DNA of 64,000 nt from Micromonospora pisi (GTDB taxonomy: Bacteria; Actinomycetota; Actinomycetes; Mycobacteriales; Micromonosporaceae), in contig NZ_RBKT01000001.1 of assembly GCF_003633685.1 (NCBI RefSeq), positions 2,170,001 through 2,234,000 on the forward strand, written 5' to 3'. A model generated the notes under the pieces. It ran no database searches. It saw only the letters and a program-made list of their open reading frames with translations, and had not been told where the DNA came from. Both the position numbers and the translations under genes were made by a program. This document shows positions 46,927-55,635 of the stretch, one piece after another. Positions within the stretch are counted from its first letter, which is position 1. Each line of letters begins with the position of its first letter.

Positions 46927-46996
46927 CCTCGTCGATCTAGGGCAGATCCGCGTGAGTGGATCGTCATCGACGACGATCTGCCCTAGATCGACGAGG
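46927..46996. terminator. Long bidirectional hairpin
   Basis: A 22-bp perfect inverted repeat, starting CCTCGTCGATCTAGGGCAG, with a 26-nt loop. It lies between convergent genes and is probably a terminator, though it has no T run. Confidence 0.65.
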
Positions 46997-47003
46997 CGGG
47001 GGG

Positions 47004-47942
47004 TTAGTGTTGGGCGTTCCAGAAGCCGATGAGGGTGGCGGTCCACCAGCCGAGTTGGGAAACGGTGGCCGCTACGGCGGCGGGGAGCAGGCGGGACCAG
47101 GGCACCGGTCCGTCGCCCACGGCCGCGAGTCGGTCACTGACCCGGCCGAGGAACAGCCCGTTGATGCCGACCACGAGCACGGCGACCAGCTTGATCTGGA
47201 CCAGCGCCGACGAGGTGTCCGGGCGCAGGGCCGCACCGCTGACCACCAAACCGACCAGGCCCAACCAGATGAGCAGGTGCGTGCCCCGCGCCGTGGTCAG
47301 CACGGTCCCGATCCGCTCCCGGCGCAGCAGCCAGCGCAGGCTGAACCAGTCCACCGTGAGCACCGCCCCGAAGCCCACGACCAGACAGGTCAGGTGACAG
47401 AAGAGCGCGACCATCCGCCATCCCGGGCCGAGCGTGAGGTGGGGTGCGGCGAAGACGACGGCCACCCAGCCGACGCTCATCGCGAGGACCGCCCCGGCGA
47501 GCACGTTGCGGCCGGCGGGTCGGCGGTGGCCGCCGCGCCAGCCGGCGGCCGGTGCGGGGGACGATCCGCCCACCGAGGAGACCACGGACCGCTCGCGGAC
47601 CGGGGCGGACATCAAACCGGCAGACCGGTCGCGGACCGAGGCCGGTGCCGGGGTGGCCCCGGGATCCGTCGAGGGCGAGGTCCGTTGCACCGGAACGCTG
47701 GGCTGGAGCGGGTCGCCCGACGTCGTGCCTCCCGTCCGGTCGGCAGCGATCGATGACCACGGGCGGTTGACCGGACCCGCCGTCCGCTCGGACGGGGCCG
47801 ACACGGCCGGCCAGTAGCGTTCGGTGGGAACCTCCACGGGGACACGGTCGGCACGGGTCCGCCGGCCGGTCGCGGGGTCGGCGGAACCACCGGGGTACGG
47901 AGCACCGGAGTGGTGACGGCCGGTGGTCTGGAGGTCAGACAT
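47004..47942 (-). CDS. Integral membrane protein of unknown function
   Basis: A 312-residue protein. The first ~140 residues are a Pro/Ser/Thr/Arg-rich disordered cytoplasmic tail (to RRPAGRNVLA). Five hydrophobic segments follow, among them LAGAVLAMSVGWVAVVFAA, LVVGFGAVLTVDWFSLRWLL and LIWLGLVGLVVSGAALRPD. No family is recognised with confidence. The ATG is at the complement of 47940-47942. It stands alone, convergent to the coiled-coil gene. Confidence 0.65.
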   Translation of the reverse strand: MSDLQTTGRHHSGAPYPGGSADPATGRRTRADRVPVEVPTERYWPAVSAPSERTAGPVNRPWSSIAADRTGGTTSGDPLQPSVPVQRTSPSTDPGATPAPASVRDRSAGLMSAPVRERSVVSSVGGSSPAPAAGWRGGHRRPAGRNVLAGAVLAMSVGWVAVVFAAPHLTLGPGWRMVALFCHLTCLVVGFGAVLTVDWFSLRWLLRRERIGTVLTTARGTHLLIWLGLVGLVVSGAALRPDTSSALVQIKLVAVLVVGINGLFLGRVSDRLAAVGDGPVPWSRLLPAAVAATVSQLGWWTATLIGFWNAQH

Positions 47943-48297
47943 CCGAGTCCACGGGTCCCGTACCCAGCATGGTGACTCCTCCGGTCGTCTCGGCGCCGCT
48001 CCGCTGCGGAGCGGACCAGCGGCCCCTCCTCATGAGGAGACTTCCCGGACGCCGGCAGGTAACAGAAACCCGGCGTGATCTTGTCTACGTCGGCCCGGTC
48101 GGCTCGCCGTACGGCCCCGGCACTCCGGTCGCGCCGACGCGCGACCATTGATCCGATAACACTTTCTCGGCCGGTTTATTTGGCAACTTTGGACGACTCG
48201 GAATGACCGACGGGAATGCCAGGTAAACGATTGCCGAAGCGACGGAATAGCGCACCCGAAGGGGCTGCCCCGCGTGGGTGATCCCTCAACACGTGGC

Positions 48298-48311
48298 AGA
48301 GAGCGCTCTTT
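48298..48311 (+). promoter_or_regulatory. LacI-family operator 1
   Basis: AGAGAGCGCTCTTT contains the perfect core AGAGCGCTCT (one mismatch in the outer pairs). Centre GCGC is typical of LacI/GalR-family glycan repressors such as CebR. It lies 246 bp before the GH81 start. Confidence 0.6.
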
Positions 48312-48329
48312 CGCTGGCGCACAGTAACC

Positions 48330-48360
48330 CGGTAGGCGAGGCTCCCCACCTCGCCTACCG
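48330..48360 (+). repeat. Perfect hairpin between two operators
   Basis: CGGTAGGCGAGG and CCTCGCCTACCG form a 12-bp perfect stem, loop CTCCCCA. It lies about midway between the two LacI-type palindromes. Confidence 0.8.
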
Positions 48361-48367
48361 GTGTCGT

Positions 48368-48379
48368 GAGAGCGCTCTC
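48368..48379 (+). promoter_or_regulatory. LacI-family operator 2
   Basis: GAGAGCGCTCTC is a perfect 12-bp palindrome, 177 bp before the GH81 start. It shares the AGAGCGCTCT core with operator 1, 69 bp away centre to centre. It would let a LacI-type dimer pair loop the DNA. Confidence 0.65.
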
Positions 48380-48556
48380 TCAAAGTTAGCCCTCCGGGCC
48401 GGGCACTGTCAACAGAGATCCCCCACCGAACCACCACTCCCGCAAAGAAGATGGCAAGACATTGACAGCAGCCACCATCTCTGATGCTCTGACGCAACGC
48501 CCCCTTAATGTGCGCGAAACCTTCGGCGCACCGACCCGTCCCCGACCGGAGGCACC

Positions 48557-51500
48557 ATGAACCTGTCCCTCCGCCACGTCGTACCCGACGACGGCGGCCA
48601 TCCGGACACCCGGCCGCGACCGGCCCAGTCGACGCTGCGCCGCCGAGCGCTGGCAAGCGCCGCGACGGTGGCGCTCGTGGTCGGCGGGCTCACCTTCGCC
48701 GTACCCGGTGGCGCCGGCGCCGACCCGCTCGGTGCCGGCAGCTACGCCACCACCCGGCCCGCCGGCGCGGCCCCGCCCTCAGGCTGTGCCGACCTCTCCA
48801 CCAACCCCCGGCGCTACGTCACCGCCAACGCCCCGGCCGGCGCGGTCCCCACCAACGACTGGTGGTCCTCGCTGCTCTTCAAGCGCCTCGACTGCGCCTA
48901 CTCCGAGCCGCTGCACGCGCACCCGGCCTCGTACGACCCGGTCGCCGGCGGGCTCGGCGTCTCCTACACCACCACCGCCGGCATCTCCGGGTCACCGACC
49001 GGCCCCGGCGAATACCACTACACCTACAGCGCCGACTTCACCCTCGGCGTCACCGGACTGAACTCCCCCGCCGTCTTGGTCGACGGCTGGAGCGACTGGA
49101 CCGTCACGCCGTACTGGTCGGACGGGACCCGGACCCTGAAGACGACCATCGGGCACGGGCTGCCCTTCGTCTACGCCCAGGCCACCGGCGGCAACGCCCA
49201 GCTCAGCCTGACCAGCGCGCCGACCGTCTGGTCCAACACCGCAGGGCGGCTCGGCTTCACCGTACGGGGACACGACTACGTCGCGTACGCGCCGACCGGG
49301 GCGACCTGGACGGTCAGCGGCAACACCGTCACCTCCACCCTGGCCGGGCGGGGCTACTTCTCCGTAGCGGTCCTGCCGACCACTCCGAGCAGCCCCGCCG
49401 CCGACCGGACCGCCCTGCTCGCCAGCTACGGCCAGTACGCCCACGCGCACGTCACCGGCACCCGCGTCTCCTGGGGCTTCAACCCCTCGACCAGCATGGT
49501 GACCGCCACGTACGCCTTCACCACCACCGCCCGCGAGGGCAGCGCCAGCGGCACCGTCGTCTCGCTCTATCCGCACCACTGGAAGAACCTCGGCGGCGGC
49601 ACCCCGATCGGCCAGACCTACATCTCCCCCCGGGGCCCGATGAAGACGCTGGTCGGCGCGGCCTCGTTCAGCACCAACATCCGCTACCAGGGGGTGCTGC
49701 CCGAGATCCCCGCGGTCGCCACCTCCAGCGGCGCCGACCTCGCCACCCTTGGTGGTTACCTGGACCAGGTCGCGACCGGTGACCCGCTGGCCGGCTTCGG
49801 CAACGACACCTACTGGACCGGCAAGGGACTCGGCCGGGCCGCCCGGCTCGCCGAGATCGCCGACCAACTCGGCCGGACCGCCCAGCGGGACCTGCTGCTG
49901 AACGCCATCCGGAGCCGGCTCACCGACTGGTTCACCGCCACCCCGGGCAAGACCGCCCGGGTGTTCCACTACGACCAGGCCTGGGGCACGCTGGTCGGCT
50001 ACCCCGCGTCGTACGGCTCCGACCTGGAACTGAACGACCACCACTTCCACTACGGCTACTACATCGCCGCCGCCGCCACGCTCGCCAAGTTCGACCCGAC
50101 CTGGGCCACCACCAGCCAGTACGGCGGCATGGTCAACCTGCTGATCCGGGACGCGAACAGCCCCGACCGCAACGACCCGATGTTCCCGTTCCTGCGGGAC
50201 TTCGACATCTTCGCCGGACACGACTGGGCCTCCGGGCACGGTTCGTTCATGGCCGGCAACAACCAGGAGTCCTCCTCGGAGGGGATGAACTTCGCCTCGG
50301 CCCTGATCCAGTGGGGCCTCGCCACCGGCAACACCGCCGTACGCGACGCCGGGCTGTTCATCTACACCACGCAGGCGCAGGCGATCCAGGAGTACTGGTT
50401 CGACTCCTCCGACAGCAACTTCCCGGCCGCCTTCGCCCACCGTACGGTCGGCATGGTCTGGGGCGACGGCGGCGCGTACGCCACCTGGTTCAGCGGTGAG
50501 CCGGAGATGATCCAGGGCATCAACATGCTGCCCGTCACCGGCGGCTCGAACTACCTCGGCTACAAGCCGGCGTACGTCACCACCAACTGGAACGAGCTGG
50601 TCACCAACAACGGCGGCCCACCGACGGTCTGGCAGGACGTGCTCTGGTCGTTCCGGGCGTTCGCGGACGGCGACGCCGCGCTGGCGAGTTTCCGGGCCAA
50701 CCCGACCTACCCGATCGAGGAGGGTGAGAGCCGGGCGCACACGTTCCACTGGCTGCGCAACCTCGCCGCCCTCGGCCAGGTCGACACCACCGTCACCGCG
50801 AACACCCCGCTCTACGCCGTCTACACCAAGAACGGCGTACGGACGTACGTGGCGTCGAACATCACCCGTAACCCGATGACGGTGACCTTCTCCGACGGCC
50901 GCACCCTGGCCGTGGCCGCCGGCAAAACCGCCACCACCGGCGCCTTCACCTGGAGCGGCGGCAACGCCAACGGCGGCATCGGCAACCCCACCGCCACCCC
51001 GACCGTCAGTCCCACCCCGACGGCCACCCCGACGCCGACGGCCACTCCCACCCCGACGCCGACCGGCCCGGTGGTCCGGTCGAACCTGCTCTACGTCCGC
51101 TCCGCCGGGGCGCTCGCCGGTGCCGCCGGCACCGGCGCGACCACCACCACGATCACCGCCGCCAACGGCAACTGGGACGGCACCCCGCACAACCCGGTGG
51201 TGCACACCGTGTGCGGGCTGACCGGCCCGTACAACTCGGGTGCGACCGCGTTCGCGCTGCACGTCGACGCGGGCGGCGCCGTCGGTGCCGGGATCCAGGC
51301 GAGGGTCTCGTACGACTTCACCGGCTCGGGCAACTACAGCCGGGTGGAGACGTACCACTACTTCGCCACCGACCCGGTCGTCGGCACCGAGACGTACACC
51401 CAGGCGGCCGGGGTGAAGACCGCCACCGGTGGCTTCGCGGCGCTGGCGAACGGCTGCGTGAAACTGGAGGTCTGGAACGCGATCGGCAACGCCGCGACGA

Positions 51501-51571
51501 CCGTACGGGTCAACGCGACCGCCGCCGAGGGCCGCCAGTCGACCGTCACCGTCCCGTTCACGATCACGTGA
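48557..51571 (+). CDS. GH81 endo-beta-1,3-glucanase with C-terminal CBM56-like domain
   Basis: A 1004-residue secreted enzyme. Long signal peptide (to about residue 55, GGAGADPLG). GH81 catalytic part about 70-800, with VPTNDWWSSLLFKRLDC and the catalytic glutamate region AGNNQESSSEGMNFASAL (about 567-580). A Thr/Pro linker (about 809-836) leads to a ~165-residue C-terminal domain from NLLYVRSAGALAGAAG like CBM56, which binds beta-1,3-glucan. Likely substrates are fungal wall and callose glucans. Two LacI-type palindromes lie upstream. Confidence 0.92.
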   Translation: MNLSLRHVVPDDGGHPDTRPRPAQSTLRRRALASAATVALVVGGLTFAVPGGAGADPLGAGSYATTRPAGAAPPSGCADLSTNPRRYVTANAPAGAVPTNDWWSSLLFKRLDCAYSEPLHAHPASYDPVAGGLGVSYTTTAGISGSPTGPGEYHYTYSADFTLGVTGLNSPAVLVDGWSDWTVTPYWSDGTRTLKTTIGHGLPFVYAQATGGNAQLSLTSAPTVWSNTAGRLGFTVRGHDYVAYAPTGATWTVSGNTVTSTLAGRGYFSVAVLPTTPSSPAADRTALLASYGQYAHAHVTGTRVSWGFNPSTSMVTATYAFTTTAREGSASGTVVSLYPHHWKNLGGGTPIGQTYISPRGPMKTLVGAASFSTNIRYQGVLPEIPAVATSSGADLATLGGYLDQVATGDPLAGFGNDTYWTGKGLGRAARLAEIADQLGRTAQRDLLLNAIRSRLTDWFTATPGKTARVFHYDQAWGTLVGYPASYGSDLELNDHHFHYGYYIAAAATLAKFDPTWATTSQYGGMVNLLIRDANSPDRNDPMFPFLRDFDIFAGHDWASGHGSFMAGNNQESSSEGMNFASALIQWGLATGNTAVRDAGLFIYTTQAQAIQEYWFDSSDSNFPAAFAHRTVGMVWGDGGAYATWFSGEPEMIQGINMLPVTGGSNYLGYKPAYVTTNWNELVTNNGGPPTVWQDVLWSFRAFADGDAALASFRANPTYPIEEGESRAHTFHWLRNLAALGQVDTTVTANTPLYAVYTKNGVRTYVASNITRNPMTVTFSDGRTLAVAAGKTATTGAFTWSGGNANGGIGNPTATPTVSPTPTATPTPTATPTPTPTGPVVRSNLLYVRSAGALAGAAGTGATTTTITAANGNWDGTPHNPVVHTVCGLTGPYNSGATAFALHVDAGGAVGAGIQARVSYDFTGSGNYSRVETYHYFATDPVVGTETYTQAAGVKTATGGFAALANGCVKLEVWNAIGNAATTVRVNATAAEGRQSTVTVPFTIT

Positions 51572-51681
51572 CCGGCTGATCTTTCCCACGGAAGGGGGGG
51601 GTCCGTCCCCGACACGCGCGACGTGTCCGGCGGCGGGCCCCACCGCCGTCCGTGCGCCACGGCCAGCCGACAATGGCGGCT

Positions 51682-52014
51682 GTGACCGTCGCCCGTTCGC
51701 TGCTGTTGTTCCTGCTCGCCGCCGTCGCCGAGATCGGCGGGGCATGGCTGGTCTGGCAGGGCGTACGCGAACACCGGGGCCTGCTGTTCGTCGCCGCCGG
51801 AGTGCTGGCACTGGCCGGGTACGGCTTCGTCGCCGCCTTCCAACCGGACCCGAACTTCGGCCGGGTGCTGGCCGCGTACGGCGGATTCTTCGTCGCCGGG
51901 TCACTGGCCTGGGGTGTCATCGTCGACAGGTTCCGCCCGGACCGCTACGACCTCACCGGCGCCGCCGTCTGCCTGATCGGCGTCGCCATCATCATGTACG
52001 CCCCCCGCGGCTGA
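51682..52014 (+). CDS. YnfA/UPF0060 family membrane protein
   Basis: A 110-residue protein with four helices: [60 protein letters not shown], and [20 protein letters not shown]. YnfA proteins are SMR-like small transporters; function uncertain. I choose GTG 51682 because GACAAT ends 7 bp before it, fitting a leaderless message. ATG 51673 (three more codons) is the alternative. Confidence 0.85.
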   Translation: MTVARSLLLFLLAAVAEIGGAWLVWQGVREHRGLLFVAAGVLALAGYGFVAAFQPDPNFGRVLAAYGGFFVAGSLAWGVIVDRFRPDRYDLTGAAVCLIGVAIIMYAPRG

Positions 52015-52074
52015 GGTGTAAGGAAGGGCCCCTTGTTATCGCTTTTTGTATAACAAGGGGCCCTTCCTAACGCC
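52015..52074 (+). repeat. Palindromic intergenic repeat, copy 7 (class A)
   Basis: The full-length 60-bp form: GGTGTAAGGAAGGGCCCC, centre TTATCGCTTTTTGTATAAC, ending CCTAACGCC. It begins at the base after the ynfA-like stop. Convergent intergenic space. Confidence 0.97.
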
Positions 52075-52120
52075 GCAGGCGTCTGGACGGGTACGCACTC
52101 GAGGAGTGAGCGGCGACGGG

Positions 52121-52918
52121 CTAGCCGCGTGGCTCCGGGACCAGGTAGGTCCAGGTCTCGACGGTACGGAAGCCGAGTGACTCGTACAGCGGCTGGGCGT
52201 GGGGAGTGGTGTGCAGGAACGCGGCCCGGGCCCCGGCGGCGAACCCGTCGCGCAGCACGGTCTCGCTGACCAGGCGGGCGAAGCCACGGCGGCGGAACGT
52301 CGGCGCAACGGTGATGTTGTAGACGCCGAACTGGTCACCGAGGTGGGTGCCGAGTCCGGTGCCGGCCGGCACACCGTCCCACTCGACCAGGTAACCGGTC
52401 ATGCCGGGGGCGTCCAGCAGCGGTGCCGAGGCGAACTCGCCGATCGCCGGGCGGGGCAGCCCCAGCGCGGTGGCGATCAGGTTGCCGTAGACGTCGGCGT
52501 CCGCACCGGTCGTCGGGCGTACCCGGGCCCCGCTGGCCGGGACCGCGTGGGGCACCGGGCCGGCGCCCCGGGTCATCAGCGGGCTGTGCGCTCTGGCGGT
52601 CAGGCCGTAGCCGGCGGCGAGCCGGGCGAGTTCCGGGCCGGGCTCGCCCCGGACCTGGATCGACCAGGGCAGCTCTCCGCCGCGCATCTCGTCGGCGAAG
52701 GCCGCGACCTGCCGGAGGTCCGGATCGGTCCCCTCGATGAAGACGCCGTTGCCGGACGGGATCCGCACCCCGCTCACAAAACGGTGGACGCCACCGGCAC
52801 CCTGCTGCGCGTGGGCGCCCGCAACGGCGTCGATCTTCGCGCGCATGGCCACGAACCACGCTGCCGCTGCGGCGTCCGCGCTGGTCGGATCGCTTGCGCC
52901 GACGTACGAGCTGTTCAC
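52121..52918 (-). CDS. GNAT family N-acetyltransferase
   Basis: A 265-residue protein. The acetyl-CoA motif is YNITVAPTFRRRGFARLVSE with FLHTTPHAQPLYESLGFRTV after it, a complete C-terminal GNAT fold (about 140-265). The N-terminal half is a degenerate GNAT-like domain (GVFIEGTDPDLRQVAAFADE). The acceptor is unknown. GTG at the complement of 52916-52918 with GGAGGTG upstream. Confidence 0.88.
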   Translation of the reverse strand: MNSSYVGASDPTSADAAAAAWFVAMRAKIDAVAGAHAQQGAGGVHRFVSGVRIPSGNGVFIEGTDPDLRQVAAFADEMRGGELPWSIQVRGEPGPELARLAAGYGLTARAHSPLMTRGAGPVPHAVPASGARVRPTTGADADVYGNLIATALGLPRPAIGEFASAPLLDAPGMTGYLVEWDGVPAGTGLGTHLGDQFGVYNITVAPTFRRRGFARLVSETVLRDGFAAGARAAFLHTTPHAQPLYESLGFRTVETWTYLVPEPRG

Positions 52919-52997
52919 CTCCGCAGGGTACGGGGGACATGTCGGTCGATGTCGGGCGGATGCCGCATCTCCCCTCCAGACATAGTCCGGCGTAAAT

Positions 52998-53016
52998 TGT
53001 TACTCGATCCGTAACA
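52998..53016 (+). promoter_or_regulatory. Palindrome in front of alpha-amylase gene
   Basis: TGTTAC and GTAACA, 7 bp apart, 75 bp before the amylase start. Size and position fit an operator. It does not resemble the AGAGCGCTCT sites of the GH81 gene. Confidence 0.45.
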
Positions 53017-53090
53017 CGACGCCAGCTCGCCGGACGGGTCCGGCGAGGTCGATCCCCCGTCCCCGCGTCGCTCACCCCCGAAGGATCACC

Positions 53091-54917
53091 ATGGGTGTCC
53101 GAAGAACCCCCACCACCGTCGCCACCGCCCTGCTCAGCACCGCTCTGCTGGTCGCCGCGCTCCTCGTCGGCACGGTGACCCGCCCCTCCGTACGGGCGAC
53201 CGCGAGCCCGGCGAGTCCGGGCGCCAAGGACGTCATCGTCCACCTCTTCCAATGGCCCTGGGCCTCGATCGCCAACGAGTGCACCACCGTGCTCGGGCCG
53301 AAGGGTTTCGGCGGGGTGCAGGTCTCCCCGCCGCAGGAGCATGTCGTACTGCCCGGCCGGGGACACCCGTGGTGGCAGGACTACCAGCCGGTCAGCTACC
53401 AGTTGACCAGCCGCCGGGGAGACCGGGCCGGCTTCGCCAGCATGGTGCAGACCTGCCACAACGCCGGTGTGAAGATCTACGTCGACGCGGTGGTCAACCA
53501 CATGGCCGGCGGGGCGTCGACCGGGTCCGGCAGCGGCGGCTCCGCGTACAGCCACTTCGGATATCCGGCGGTGCCGTACGGCAGCGGCGACTTCCACCAC
53601 TGCGGACGCAACGGCAACGACGACATCGTCAACTGGAACGACCGTTGGGAGATCCAGAACTGCGAACTGGTGGACCTCTCCGACCTCAGGACCGAATCGG
53701 CGTACGTGCGCGGCAAGCTGGTCGCGTACCTCGATGACCTGGTCTCGCTCGGCGTGGACGGCTTCCGGGTCGACGCGGCCAAGCACCTGCCGGCGGCGGA
53801 CCTGGCGGCGATCGTCGGGCCGGTCACCGGCGACCCCTACGTCTTCTCCGAGGTGATCGAGGGCGGCTCCGGCGAGCCGACCCCCGAGGAGTACGCGGGC
53901 ATCGGCGACGTGACCGAGTTCCGGTACGGCGACGTGGTCGGCACCGCGTTCCGCGACGGCAACCTGGCCAACCTGAACAACCTCGCCTCGTCGATGCGGC
54001 TCGGCTCCGGTGACGCGGTGGCGTTCATCGACAACCACGACACCCAGCGCAACGGTCGGGCGAAGCTGACCTACCAGGACGGATCGTCGTACGCGCTGGC
54101 GGAGGCGTTCATGATCGCCTGGCCGTACGGGGTGCCGCAGGTGATGTCCGGCTTCACCTTCACCGATCCGGAGGCCGGCCCGCCGGCGAACGGCTCCGGC
54201 ACCACCAGTGCGGTCAACTGCGCCAGCGGCTGGGCCTGCGAACACCGCTGGCGCACCACCACGAACATGGTCGGACTGCGCAACACCTCGGCCGGGGCGC
54301 CGGTCACCAACTGGTGGAGCAACGGCTCCCAGCAGATCGGCTTCGGTCGCGGCAACCTGGCGTACGTGGCGTTCAACCGCAGCGGCTCCGCCCTCAGCCG
54401 TACGTTCCAGAGCAGTCTGCCGGCGGGCACCTACTGCGACGTCATGTCCGGCGACCACTCCGCCGGCACCTGCACCGGGGCGCGGTACCAGGTGGATACC
54501 GCCGGCCGGTTCACCGCCACCGTGCCGGCGAACGGGGCACTGGCCCTGCACGTGAACGCGCGTACCGGCGCGACGTCGAGTCCGACCCGGACCAACACCC
54601 CGCCACCCGGCCTCTGCGCCGGTGTCACCACGGTCACCTTCGAGGTCAACGCGACCACCAGTTGGGGGCAGAACGTCTACGTCACCGGCAACACCGCCGC
54701 ACTCGGCAACTGGGACCCGGCGAACGCGGTCCCGCTCTCCTCGGCGACGTACCCGGTCTGGCGGGCCTCGGTGAACCTGCCGCCGAGCGCGCCGGTGCAG
54801 TACAAGTACATCAAGAAGGACGGCGCCCAGGTTCTCTGGGAGAGCGACCCCAACCGCACCCGCAATCCCCCGACCTACGCCCCCTGCACCGGCACCTGGA
54901 CCGACACCTGGCGCTGA
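53091..54917 (+). CDS. Secreted GH13 alpha-amylase with C-terminal CBM20
   Basis: A 608-residue enzyme that cuts starch. Signal peptide to about residue 38. Conserved GH13 regions: DAVVNHM (about 131), GFRVDAAKH with nucleophile Asp (about 223-231), FSEVIEGG with acid Glu (about 253) and FIDNHD (about 312). The HLFQWPWASIANEC opening is typical of actinomycete and animal-type amylases. After a Thr/Pro linker, residues about 503-608 are a starch-binding CBM20 (TTVTFEVNATTSWGQNVYVT). ATG 53091 follows GAAGGA. Confidence 0.95.
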   Translation: MGVRRTPTTVATALLSTALLVAALLVGTVTRPSVRATASPASPGAKDVIVHLFQWPWASIANECTTVLGPKGFGGVQVSPPQEHVVLPGRGHPWWQDYQPVSYQLTSRRGDRAGFASMVQTCHNAGVKIYVDAVVNHMAGGASTGSGSGGSAYSHFGYPAVPYGSGDFHHCGRNGNDDIVNWNDRWEIQNCELVDLSDLRTESAYVRGKLVAYLDDLVSLGVDGFRVDAAKHLPAADLAAIVGPVTGDPYVFSEVIEGGSGEPTPEEYAGIGDVTEFRYGDVVGTAFRDGNLANLNNLASSMRLGSGDAVAFIDNHDTQRNGRAKLTYQDGSSYALAEAFMIAWPYGVPQVMSGFTFTDPEAGPPANGSGTTSAVNCASGWACEHRWRTTTNMVGLRNTSAGAPVTNWWSNGSQQIGFGRGNLAYVAFNRSGSALSRTFQSSLPAGTYCDVMSGDHSAGTCTGARYQVDTAGRFTATVPANGALALHVNARTGATSSPTRTNTPPPGLCAGVTTVTFEVNATTSWGQNVYVTGNTAALGNWDPANAVPLSSATYPVWRASVNLPPSAPVQYKYIKKDGAQVLWESDPNRTRNPPTYAPCTGTWTDTWR

Positions 54918-54921
54918 TCGG

Positions 54922-54978
54922 GGTGTAAGGAAGGGCCCCTTGTTAACGCATAGCGTTAACAAGGGGCCCTTCCTAACC
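54922..54978. repeat. Palindromic intergenic repeat, copy 8 (class B)
   Basis: 22-bp perfect arms (AGGAAGGGCCCC to GTTAACGC) around ATA, with outer GGTGTA/TAACC less matched. Its right edge holds the TAG stop codon (54973-54975) of the minus-strand SRPBCC gene. It lies between convergent genes. Confidence 0.97.
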
Positions 54979-55422
54979 GGTGGCGTCGAGCGTGTCGCGC
55001 AGTCGGGCACCAAGCGCCAGGTGCGCCGTACGCGCCTGCCGGAAGGCGTACGCGAACAGTGGTGCCGGCGCCGCCAGGGTGATCTGTACGTCGATCGTGG
55101 TCACCCCGTCCATGTCCGAGCGCAGCCGCGCGTGGTTGCGCAGGGTGGTGTTCGGCCACTGCCTCGCGACGGTCACCACCTCGTCCTCGGTCGCACTCAG
55201 CACGTCCGCCTGGTAGGTGGTCCGGAACCGTACCGGGCCCCAGGCGAGGCGGTCCGAGATGGTGTAGCTCCGCAACGCGCCAGGTCTCGGCGGCCGGGGC
55301 TGGACCCGGATGATCAGCGGGTGCAGGTCCGCCTGCGCGGCCAGGTCCGTGAGCAGCCGCACCGCCTCCCCCCGGCCGCACTTCGCCTGCACCGTGTACT
55401 GGAAGACATCCTGCTTCGTCAC
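54973..55422 (-). CDS. SRPBCC family protein
   Basis: A 149-residue protein with the helix-grip pattern: QYTVQAKCGRGEAVRLLTDL (start), SDRLAWGPVRFRTTYQADVL, and a long C-terminal helix (AYAFRQARTAHLALGARLRD). The role is unknown, probably a hydrophobic-ligand binder. GTG start at the complement of 55420-55422, GGAGG upstream. Its last codons and stop lie in repeat copy 8. Confidence 0.8.
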   Translation of the reverse strand: MTKQDVFQYTVQAKCGRGEAVRLLTDLAAQADLHPLIIRVQPRPPRPGALRSYTISDRLAWGPVRFRTTYQADVLSATEDEVVTVARQWPNTTLRNHARLRSDMDGVTTIDVQITLAAPAPLFAYAFRQARTAHLALGARLRDTLDATG

Positions 55423-55635
55423 CGGGTCGCCTCCATGGGCTTGGGCCGACTCCTCCGTGGGTATCGATCAATACTCGCCGGCGGGCATCGATCGATGCCG
55501 GACAGTGGAACACGCGAACGACCCTCGCGACAGTCCCCGACCGGTACGGCGTTCAGTGGCCGAACCGGGCCCGTTGGTCAAGCGATGTTCGCGAATCGGC
55601 TACCTGCCGACCATCCGATAGGGAAAGTAGAAGGC

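Larger units (their letters stand above)
47943..48556 (+). promoter_or_regulatory. Long control region in front of the GH81 gene
   Basis: 614 bp with no gene. It holds two LacI-type palindromes (48298-48311, 48368-48379), a perfect 12-bp hairpin between them, a CCGCTCCG/CGGAGCGG hairpin near 48000 facing the divergent membrane-protein gene, and an AT-richer stretch (48160-48230). Confidence 0.6.

Noticed and set aside
48992-51904. A 970-residue open frame opposite the GH81 gene
   Set aside because: Composition of an antisense shadow (Gly/Arg/Val-rich) and it spans both the glucanase and the next gene.
54940-54975. Short peptides (such as NKGPFL) readable through the repeat copies
   Set aside because: They arise because the palindromes are open in some frames; no ribosome sites, and the downstream genes have better starts.
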